Notes under the pieces: generated by a model
What the model was told of the DNA's origin: nothing
The model's input: only the letters and a program-made list of their open reading frames with translations
The model's database searches: none
Shown here: piece by piece, positions 12,401 to 24,400 of the stretch
Layout of the letters: each line of letters opens with the position of its first letter
Position numbering within the stretch: the stretch's first letter is position 1
Made by a program: the position numbers and the translations under genes
Source of the DNA: Bolinopsis microptera
Lineage: Eukaryota; Ctenophora; Tentaculata; Lobata; Bolinopsidae
DNA: 64,000 nucleotides
Reading direction: 5' to 3'
Assembly (NCBI RefSeq): GCF_026151205.1
Contig: NC_087073.1
Coordinates: forward strand, 11,563,578-11,627,577

Positions 12401-15400
12401 CTATTGCATACTATGTGATTAGCTTCTGCACACGAACTTTAGAAGACAATCAGAGACAATAAATGATGTATTTTGTTTTACAGTGAGTGGAGACTCTCAT
12501 TTCATCCCAAGTAATCTATCAATCAACTGATCTTACTAATGAGATCTGTACAGATGATGATAATATTGGCTAGTACTATTAGCATTGGAGTACTGTTAGA
12601 ATCGCCATACAGCTGATCTCTAATTCATAATCTGGTGGATTTTTATTAACATCTTAATAAATGAATATACAAATGAAATAATCAAAATCAGAAACAGATC
12701 TTCGGCGCAGATGGTTCGGCGCAGATGGTTTGGCGCTAGTCAATAGTCAATAATCATAAATCTACATATAGTTTAATATGAAGTATATCATTTCAATATT
12801 TTAATATTTTACTACTATTTACTGAGAACATGCTACAGTTTACTTATAGTCGATTATGCAAATATGTGTCCTAATAATATCAACTAGCTTTATGAACTAA
12901 TTCGATGTCTACCACGCATTAAATAACGACTTGTAGACGGAAACATTTAACATCGCAAATCTACTGATCCTAAAGATGGCATGTGCAAAATACTATATCT
13001 GTAATCTGTTGCCGCACAACTATCTTAAAAGTCGTATTTCCAAACATATGCTGTTTGGTTACAATAATATATCAGTGTTATTGAGAAGCAATCTACTGCT
13101 CCAGTGAACAACATACCACATCAATAAAATATATTTCATTGATGTGGGATATTTTGTGGAATAATATTAAATCTAAAATCAGCAACAGCCTGATGAATGC
13201 ACGTCAAATTTGCAAGACAGTCAGCAGATCTAACGAGCGAATTGTATAGATTGGATAGAAATAACTACTGGGAGTAGTCCAAACTAAAGGGCACCTGGTC
13301 TTCGATATTTCGAAAGCTGGAGGATTTTTCTTTGTGTACTGTGATAGTTTGAAATGAGAGAGGCACAGATTTGTAATTGTATATAATATTCCTGTCACAC
13401 AAGTCCTAACTGATCAAACCCCCGTGCTCCAGGATCTGTCAGATCACAGTCTAAAAGTACACCACGCCCTGTGCATGGGAGGACCTGTGCACTCTGACTG
13501 GGTCAGAAAGGTGGTATACATTCCGGAAACAGACTACATCCTCTCCTGCTCGAGCAGCTCCGAAGAGAGTATGGTACTCCAGGACAGACTCAAAAAGAAG
13601 AAAAACTATATCTACAAAGTCCGCAAGGTTTAGGTTTGATAAGAGTTATTTTCTGATTGTTGACTGATCAGAAAAGTATTCGTACTCTGGAAGCTGGTAA
13701 CATGATATTAAAATAATGACAAAAAAACGATATTTGTTGAGTATAATTGGAAGTGTGTTTCTAAATTAGGCCCTCTTATATTACAGGGGATTAACTGCTT
13801 CGACTTCAACAAGACCCTGAATATAATAGCGACTGGCAGCACTGACCACACTGTACGGCTATGGAACCCTTATGTAGAAAGTAAACCTACTGCTCTGCTG
13901 AAGGGACACCAGACTTCTATCCTGGACGTGGCCATTCACGAGAGTGCTGGACAAGTCTTCAGTTATAGTATGGACGTGGTGAGTGATTAGTGTTTTACAA
14001 GAAGAATATCCTGCGGGTGGTGCTTGAAAACTTTCGGGATGAAAACAGGTTACTTGTCGGCAGATTATCATTGCTCACTCAGTTTAACATGACTATCTTT
14101 TACCATCTTATATCTTAACGACTGTATATAGTTTACATCTTTACTTTTGGATGTTTTAGCGATATCTAATTTAATATTTCCGTCAGGTCCTAAAAGTGTA
14201 CGATATAAAGGAGCACACTTGTCTCCAAACAGTAATCCTCAAATTCCCCCGAGGCAGCAGAGTGCCCGATCATGGCCCCTTCGTGTTACATATTCAGGTA
14301 ACACGTCTCTTAATTTGACAACTTCGTGCACTCTCTTATTCGTCTTTGTTCTCAATTCTTGATACTGGTATGGAAAGGGCACATTTCTCTTCGAAACATT
14401 AACATAATCTAAACATGAGCATGATAAAAAGATAAAACAGAAACATGAACATAATAAACATGAGCAACATTTTTTCATCTGTTCAGAAGAAAGTAACGAG
14501 CGCGCTGATAGTGTGCAGTAATGACTGCATGGCAGAGTTCAGGATGGGGAACAGAACTAACAACAGCCAAGTAAAAGCAGTTCAGAGCCACGCCAAACCA
14601 ATCAGCTGCTGTGCTTACAGTCCTCAAACACATCAGGTGATGGGCGAGAGAGCTTAGAGTAAAAAAAGAGGGTTCTTATAAGTCCATGTTAACAGAGCCA
14701 TCAGTATTTCTCACTAAATCCTCTTTCCCTGACAGATAATGACAGGCTGTGAGGGATCAGTGGTAACTGTGTGGGATATCAATACAGGTGCGAAGATGCT
14801 CAAGTTGAGCAACACTCACGGTAAACAAGAGATAACCTGTATGAGCATTGACACTGGCGGGAAACGACTTTTAACTGGGGCAAGAAATGGAAATGTTAAG
14901 GTGTGTTAAATCTCACTCTCGTTTTATGTTATATTTCATTGAGATATGATGTGATGGTATTTAATTTCCTGCCTGGAAGTAAATTTAAGTAAGAATTCTA
15001 CTGTAGCTAATATTTTGATGTCAGGTGTGGAACTTTAACAACGGTCACTGCTTGAAGAAGTTGGAAGGTTTAGTTGAAGCAGAAGTGACTGGAATCCTTG
15101 CCTTCTCAGAGAAAAGTGTGATATATACAGCCGGATGGAACAAATGTATCAATGTCTACAGAGATGATAAGGATGTATGAGATTTATTTATACCTGGTAT
15201 TTGTCCAACTTTATTGTCTATCTGTGCAACCCTTTTTAAACCCTTTACACCTTTAGTTCCTTCACCATCACCCCACAATCTCTAGGCGTTTTATCTGCGA
15301 CCTCAGCCAGAGTGGCGAGGAGGGAACGTGCACAAAGACGACATTCTAACCACCGCCTACTGCCCTCCTAACCTCCTGGCTACAGCTAGTTTTGATGGGG

Positions 15401-18400
15401 AGATCATCGTGTGGAGCACAGAAACTCAGAAGATATTCAGAAGGTTCCGATCAGGAAGTAAACCCGTGAGACACAGAGGAGGAAACAAACGTCCCTCTAG
15501 CAGAGCTTACCAGGAGCGACCTGCTAATACTAACGGGTCAGACATAAGTTAGATTAGAGAATGTATCTAGCAACTCTTTTATCCATGTGATAATAATTCA
15601 TATTAAACGATCTTGCGTAAAGTCGCGCAACCACGTCGTGACGTCACATCATATAACAGAGCGTCACCAGTGACGTCACATCATATAACAAAGCGTCACC
15701 AGTGACGTCACATCATATAACAAAGCGTCACCAGTGACGTCACATCATTTAGAGAGCGTCACCAGTGACGTAATATCATATTACAGAGCGTCACCAGTGG
15801 ATAAAGTGGTATTCCTGGAGGAGAGAGTTAAGGAGAGACGTAACGAGGATTGCATGCTTGTGAGCAGCGAGAGCGGGTACGCTTTCTTCTGGAACATATA
15901 CGGGGTAGCTCAGTGTGGGGGTAAGTTGATCGTTCCTCTGGAAAATGAACTTGATGATTTTAATGTTTTATAATACTGCTAGTTTATTCAACTTCTTTAT
16001 CACAGTATTTAGTTTATAATAACGGTGTTTGCTCGTGCAGGTTCGTTCCAGACAGCGTGTCGTGATGGAGAAAGTGTGTTGGCAATGTGTACGGACTCTC
16101 AGAACAAACGGCTAGTTTGTGGGGACACAGCTGGTTACATCGCCGTCTACGACATCAGGAACTACTGCACCGTCAACAACAAGGTCTGTGTTTGCTTCAC
16201 CACGCATCTTAACTTTTTGATTTCGAGGAACGTTTTGCGATGTTATTCTAATTTTAACGTGATGCTTTTTCACATGAGTAACGTATCCTGATTCCCCAGA
16301 AAAACACGACTCCTAAAAGGTTGACGGCGTGGCACGGTCACTGTGCAGCAGTGACAGCACTCGACCACATAGAACACGAACATGGCCTGTTCCTGGTGAG
16401 CTGCAGTACAGACAGCACCGTCAGAATGTGGACTGTGCACGGACACTTCATCGGCACTTTCGGGCAGGATATTCCCTGGAGTTTAGGTTATTTTCTACTT
16501 TCTTCTTTAGTCTTAGAGTGAGATATTGAGTCCAAACATATTGTGCAATTAGGGGCTAAGCTTTTGCGGACTTAAGGTATTGTCAATATTACGACTTCAG
16601 TATTGAATAATCAAACTGGAACGAATTTGACGAGCGACTTTGATTACATATTTGTACTAATCACTGAAAACTGGAGCGTTGGGAGAATAATTTAGGAATA
16701 AATTAGAAAAATGGGCATCATTTTCATAATTTTCGGACAAAAAATAAATAATTACATATATATATACATAAATATATACATATGTAAAATCCGGATTGGA
16801 GTATTGTTTATGAGTCGCATGGTTGCAATGTATAGTTCTTGTGTAAATTTGTATTAATCCCGTTTGATGCGACAAGGAAAAATGCTCTTATCAGGAAAGG
16901 AATTACTCAATTCCTTTCCTGATAAGAGCATTTTTCCTTGTCGCATCAAACGGGATTATAATACAAATTTACACAAGAATACATATATACATTTCACATA
17001 TGTACATTATTTATAATTATACAGGTGCATTACAATAAGAACAGTATTAACCGGTAACCACCCTTGCAGCGGACAGAAACACGTTCAAGTATCCTCAGTC
17101 TCCGTTTGAAGCTGAGGGAATCACGCCGCCAACCTACATTCCCAGTATAGATGGAGCGGCTAGCAGGTAATTTTATATCATAATAATCTCTACTATAATT
17201 CAAAGAATTGTTTTTGTTTGTCTGTCGGTACGACCGCCCGCGTGCAAATCAGATGAGAAATAGGAAGTTGCATAGTAACCAATAACCATGGTAACGGTGT
17301 TCAAAAGCGTACGTGCACGTGCAAGGATTTGAGAGGGGCATTTTGATCGGTCTTGTAGTTGTGGTAATTATGTTGTGTTCAGTGCGAGCTACATTGTAAG
17401 ATTGTAATCGGCTGTATCTTCGGTTACGCGGTGACGGATATTTTTTGATGTGATAAAAACTGACTTCCAAAGAATACTATTACTATTAGCTTCCTCCCGT
17501 GACCACGGGCTTTCTATCTTACTTATAATTCAGAGAATTATTTCTGTACACTGTACACTGTACACTGTACGACCGCCCACGTGCAAATAAGGTAAAAAGC
17601 AAAAGGTTGCGTAGTTACCATGGTAACGAGGATTGTTACACGCATGTGCACGTGCAATGATTATTTTAACGTCATTTTGATCGGTTTTGTTGATATTACG
17701 CTGTGTTTAGTACGAGCAACATTTTAATTGGCTGTATCTTCAGTGGGGATGAATACTTTTTGACACGATTAAAACTGACTGCCAAAGAATACTATTAGCT
17801 ACCTCCCTGTGACCACGGGTTTTCTAGTCTATATTATAATTCAAAGAATTATCTTTGTACATTGTACAATGTACATTGTACGACCGCCCACGTGCGAATT
17901 AGGTAAAAAGCAAAAGGTTGCAAAGTAACCATGGTAACGAGTGTTGTTACACGCCCGTGCACGTGCAAAGATTGTTAGCTAGAACAGCATTTTTATCGGT
18001 TTTGTTGATATTATGTTGTATTTAGTCATAGTGCGAGCAACATTTTAATCGGCTGTATCTTCGGTTGCGTAGGATATTTTTTGACGCGATTTAACTACTT
18101 ACTAACAAAAAGTACTATTAGTATTAGCTACCTCTCTGTGACCACGGGTTTTCTAGTCTCTTACTTATAATTCAGAGAATTATCTTTGTACATTGTATGA
18201 CCGCCCACGTGCAAATTAGATGAGAAATAGGAATTTGCATAGTAACCATGGTAACGAGGGTTGTTACACGCACGTGCAAAGATTTTTAGTACGGCATTTT
18301 TATCGGTTTTGTGGTCATTACGTTGTGCTTAGTGCGAGCTACATTTTAATCGGCTGTATTTTCGGTTGTGACGGATATTTGTTGATGCTATAAAAACTTG

Positions 18401-21400
18401 CTAACAAAAAATACTATTAGCTTCCTCCCTGTGACCACGGGTTTTCTATCCATATTATAATTCAAAGAATTATTTCTGTATAATAATGTACGACCGCCCA
18501 CGTGCAAATCAAACAAAAAATATGAATTTGCGTAGTAACCATGGTAACGAGGGTTATTACACGCACGTGCAAAGATTGCCAAGCGACATTTTGATCGATT
18601 TTGTGGTAATTACGTTGTGTTCAGTGCGAGCTACATTTTAATCGGCTGTATCTTCGGTTGTGACGGATATTTTTTGATGCGATAAAAACTGACTACCAAA
18701 GAATACTATTAGCTTCCTCCCTGTGACAACGGGCTTTCTAGTAATATGTATATATAATTATATTGTATAGAAAATATATATAATATAGCCAATAGTGTAA
18801 AATACATATTGTTTAATAATTAACAGTTAATATCTTATATTTTACATTAAATTATATTATATATAGTGCTCGGCTAGTTGACATGGCAACGGACGTAAGG
18901 AACACGAAATATTCAGACCTGCCTACCACGATCTCCAAAATCCACTTTTTTCTGCAAAAAATTACCATTCGTAACCTTTCACTTAACATTTTTTCAAAAT
19001 TGTGAAATGAAAAAAAACCGGAAACGATCGTTCTTTTGAGAAACAGTAATGGTTTCACTTCTTCAGAAGGTCGTCATTCCATTTATGGTCATGAAAGTAA
19101 AAAAGTCATTAAAAAAGACAAAAAAGCAAAGTAGGACTAGGAAGAACAAAGGACCTGGTAAAACAATTTTTTGGGAACAACAAGGGACCGTTTTCATTTT
19201 CAGAAGTCTCCTCTGCAGCGGGCAGCCACTTTACTGTTACACATGGGCTATTGCGTAGAAATTATTTTAGCGTAAGCTTTTTTCTCCCACTAGGCTGGCG
19301 TACATAATATGTAATATGTGAACGATTCCTGCTAGATCTCAATGAAGTATTCTTGTATCCAAATTTGACGCTCTAATGCATCATAGTCGACTATTCAAAT
19401 TCCAATACAGTGTCGATAATAACGCTTCAAGTATTTTCCAACACATAGAACTTGAACATGGTCTCTCCCTCAATCACGGCCTGCATCGTCAAATTGCGGA
19501 CGCTGTGGAATGTGGATGCGGATTGTAGATGGGGCAACTATACCGTAGATTACAGGATATATAGCTGCTAATGCCCCGTGCATTATATATATATAATGCA
19601 CGGGGCATTAGCAGCTACTAACGAACAATAAATTTAAGATAATAGCGTATACCTTATCAAATATGAATATGGATAAGGTCAAATAAGGTCAAATCGTTAA
19701 TAATCCTTCTTCACTTCAAGTTCAAGTTTTTTTAAATTTTTTTACTGTAGTTTGATAATTTTAGTCAAAATATCATGACTTTAAATGGCCGTTGAGCTTT
19801 CATAAAGAAACTTGATAGTTTGATCTACGTTTTATACCTCTTTTCGCGCGCGAAAATATTTTCATCCAGTGCAGCTTTTTTGGATGAGGAAGAACAGCGA
19901 GCGTGCTGCCGTGCTAAAAGTAAATCACTTTACAGTTACACCCCCCCCCCTGACAGTTGAAAGCACTTTAAATCGATGTATTTTTGAAAATGAATGCTGA
20001 TTCCAAATCACCCCACATGACATAGGGTAAATCTGCACTGAGATAATACTACAGACTTTTACAGTTATTGCATCACTTACAAGTACAACTGGTATTAGTA
20101 TTACATCTGATTTAATTACTATTCAAAAATACATCGATTTAAAGTGCTTTCAACTGTCAGGGGGGGGGTGTAGAGTGATTTACTTTTAGCAAGGGAGCAT
20201 TATAATATAATGCTCCCTTGGCGAGATATCGTCGTCGAAAAACCGTCTCAATCACGTTATATGTCCATAACTGTAAGGAAGTTGGACTAATTTCTCGTTA
20301 GGGTTAGGGATTTAGCGTATGCTTCAGCTTTAGGGATCGGGTGAGGGTTAGGGTTGGGGTCAGTGTAGAGAGGGTTAGGGTTTTGAATAGTCATGATCAT
20401 TCAGGGCCACCGAGAGAACGTGTTAAAAAGTCACGTGTCAGTCCAGTGCAGAGTGATTAATCATCATCCGAAGAAAATACTGATTCAAGCCATTAGCAAA
20501 CAATTAATCTTTTTTGGTCCTTTGTGTTTGATTTGAATCAGATAATCTCTAGAGTCTAGATTTTGATAAATCTGAAAGCTTTGTTCTCTTTTTCAAAATT
20601 TGATGGTTGCCGGTTGGTAAGAGTCTCAAATAAGGGGCCATCTACTTAGGATCCAGGCTGTTAAATTCGCCAAATTTTTGTAAAAAAGTACGGCGTATTT
20701 AGAGTTCTCAAAAAGTACGCGAATAATTCGCCAATTTAAAACTTCAATTTTTAGTTTTTAGGGCTGTTAAATTCGCCAAAAAATGCGCGGAAAATTCGGT
20801 AAAAATACGGCTGTGGGAACACGCAGCATTCTCGAGTCTATAATTTTATAATCTAGAATTGGATATGTGAATTTTGACGTTATACTTCAAATCTCAAACT
20901 TACAAATCTCGACAAGTAGACTAGACAGAGACTGTGGAGGAAATTAAGTGATCTCAAGTTTATTAAAATAAGTTAGTTTACTCCATAACGTCTTCGGGTA
21001 TGAGCTAAATTAAACCCCTTGCGATCTTGGTCAGTACCCACGCTAGTCACTAACCAGTAACCACGCACGTGTTGCAGGAAGCACATGTTTTGGCAATATT
21101 CCACCATACAAAGCCAACTATCGTGAACATTTTGATGCGGGCACGTGATTCCTGTTCCCGTATTTGGTATATTTTTTTAAATGCGGTAATTTTCAGAGAA
21201 CAATTCGTAGCGTATGCAAATTTAATTCGAATAGTTATAATACGTTTAGTGCGAATTTAACAGCATTGCAGTTAGGATGTCCGGCAAATAGGGAGGGGGT
21301 GGTTTTGGAATTTCGCACAAATCCGGACAAGGAGAGGGGGGGGGGTGGTTTCTGAAAATCCGGACGTCCGGAAATTTTGGCAGAATTAACGAAAAAGTCC

Positions 21401-24400
21401 CATTTATTTTAACTCTTTGAAATTTCAACTCTTTGAATTTTATTAACAATGAATTTGAGTTGGTTTTATTTGTACTCTTAAAAGTAGCTGGAAATCCGGA
21501 CGTTCGGGGGAGGGGCCGGGGGTGGTTTTGAAAATTCGGACACACCCGGACAGGGGTGGTCTGAAAATCTGCGATTTTGGCGTACATCCTAAATAGATGA
21601 CCCCTAATCGATTTGGAGCAAAGCCATTTAAAAGCTAGCATTTATCTTTTGTTCACTATCTTTACAGAGTTCTCTTAGTAGTCTTCACAAAACCTATATT
21701 TCATAAAAAGAAAGATATATGCACCAATATATTCTCCAAAACAATGAGAGCCGAACTTTGCAAATGTCTCCCAAATGATGAAGCCTGTAGCGTTTAATTG
21801 GTTTTACAGGCCAACGTCGCGACTTCGCGGTGTTCCTCAACATTTAGAAGATGCCAGACTCACTTATTCTTAACGTTTCGAAACCAAAGGTCCGCACTAT
21901 ATGGTGTTACCAGACGTTATTGTTAAGTACAAAGAGGTTAAATGCTACTGCAACGCATTTTATATACGACTATTTACTACGACTATTTAAAGCTCAAATT
22001 GTTTGAAATGATATATTCATATTTTGCAATCTTCCTCTATGACTAAGGGAGTGCTAGGAGAGATGATACGAGTGTTACGACTGTGTTTCCTCCTACAACT
22101 CCTCCTTGACAGGGGTACCACTTGTGCGACTGAGGTAATAGAGTTCTACAACTTCCTGCAGCTGGCATGTAAAAACACTTCCTCCTTGGTGATGAAATGC
22201 CCGTTCTCCAGCGAGACATACTTCCTCAGGACCACGTACCTGGGACGATTGAGGCAGGTGATAGTTAATGGAACCTGCTCCAATGACCCCATCTCCTACC
22301 AGGCTTGTGGACTGAGGGGATACTCTGATTTCCTTAACTTCCGGAAAGCCACTGACTCGTTCTATCAGGAAGAACGCAGGACTTTCTGCGGGTTCGTGTG
22401 TGAAACAATGAAGCAGGGCATGCTGGCGCCTGGTAACATCTGGTACATCCCCAATTCAGGAAAGTTTGGCATGAACTCAGACACAATGAATATTAAAGCG
22501 ACCTGGTTAGAATTCTGCGATGGGACGGAGGACTGCAAAAACACTGAAATAGACGAGGAAGGCTGTTTTGACGACATGTATACTATGAGGACGGGCGGAG
22601 AGCTTGAGGCGAGTAAGATCTGTGACGGCGATTGTGAAAGAGTCACGTTCTTTGATAACAGTGACTACTGTGAAGATGAGGCTTATTGTAACGGATTCAC
22701 GTACGGGATTTATTGTGATGCCGATACCAGGTATATTTCACCCATGGACATGAGATGTAATCAGTTGTCCTGTGATGAAGAGAGTACTGGGGTGAGTCTG
22801 TGTGATCAAGAGAACGTTACAGCCTGTACTAGGGGAGGTTTGGTGGTTCCCCTTCTCAACTCAACTCGCTGCTTTACCTTCTCAGACACACCAATGTGTG
22901 ATAATGGGCTGGATCAGACCAACTGTTCAGACCCCTCCAGAGTAGTCCTCAGTTGTGAAATTAACGGCTACATTTCCACAGTATCCAGAACTGCGGTGTG
23001 TACCAAACAGAGCAGGTTTCTCCCTCAACTCTGTGATAATGGACTAGACAAGCTATGTGTGGAGACGAGTATATTCTGTTTGGTACACAAACACCAGCTG
23101 TGTGACGGAAGAGTGGACTGTCCTGATAAAACTGATGAATTGGGAGCTCCTTGTCTAAAGAGAACCGTCTACACCTGCACCAGACCCTTCAGTTTGGATA
23201 CTAGTTCAATAAATGTAGTGAACTTTCCTCTGGTGTGGGTTAATGATGGCGTGGAAGACTGTCAGGGTAGTGAGGACGAGAATGAACAGTGGCCTACTTG
23301 TGGAACCGGCATCACCATGAGGTACAGGGGGATAGAAGAGATGTGCAGTGAAGTGTATCTCTGTGCTTCAGGCTCATTTGTAGAGTTACCAAGTTTGTGC
23401 GACAAAGTGGAGACGTGTGGTAACGAGATCAGGGTGTGTCAGATCTCCAGTAACACGGTTAGCACTTCTAACAGAGTGGTCGCAATTGAAGGATCCATCA
23501 CCACTCCTAAAGTTGTTATCTTCCCAAGTTGCCTGGATGGTCTCATGGAAATCGAAAGGTTCCAAAACTCACTTTGTAGAAGAGTACCATTCAAGCTTAA
23601 GAACTATGAGTTCTTGGGTAAAACTAGTTCAACAGAAGTAGCAGCTCCCGGGAGAAGGCTCAGCTGCGACTATATGTTTGGTGAAGCATATGTTTATCTG
23701 AGCTGTACTGGTCAGTGTATCAACTCTAGCTGTCCTCTTACTAAACCAGTGCAGCACAGCTCCTGTGCCAACCAGTTCCCCGGTAGGATCTACTCTCTCA
23801 GGAATAACGCTGACATCACCTTCGCAGTTAGATCCAGAGACCATCTCTATCACAACGACTTCTTTGTGTGTGATAACAGCAACTGCGTTCCTTTTGAACA
23901 TGTATGTAACCTGGTCGACAATTGCGGAGATGGTTCGGATGAGAGACAATGTACCAACAATTTCCTCTGCGTCTCTCAGGACTATCTTGCTCTGTCCCAG
24001 AAATGTGACGGTAGTATCGACTGTCCGGACACGTCTGACGAGTGTAATGATGAGTGTGGGAGACAGATCATCAACACGATTTATTTAAAGATCACTGCAG
24101 CGGTGATCGGAATACTAGCCATGGCTCTAAACTTTGTTGCTATGTCACAGTCACTGTTTGGAAAATGGGAGAGTAAACATGTAAATTCGGTGACAAACAA
24201 GGTTTTTATTGTGCTGATAGGATTGGGAGACCTCCTGACAGGGGTGTACTTGGTTATTTTGTCTGGACTTGACATTTATTACGGGGAGACGTTCTGCATA
24301 TTTCAGATAGAGTGGTTGACCAGCAAAGTCTGCAGCCTGATAGGGGTGGGCAACACTATAGGTTCCCAGATTTCACTTTTTTCCATGACAGCATTGAGTA

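Larger units (their letters stand above)
18742..22038. other. intron 18 of the WD gene, upstream of the nested receptor
   Basis: AT-rich with several inverted repeats (listed separately), a G-rich stretch at 21285-21560 with repeated CCGGAC and GGGGGTGGTTT phrases in direct orientation, and a TTAGGG-rich stretch at 20298-20377. No exon supported. The 150-200 bp before 22039 probably hold the promoter of the nested receptor gene. Confidence 0.5.
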
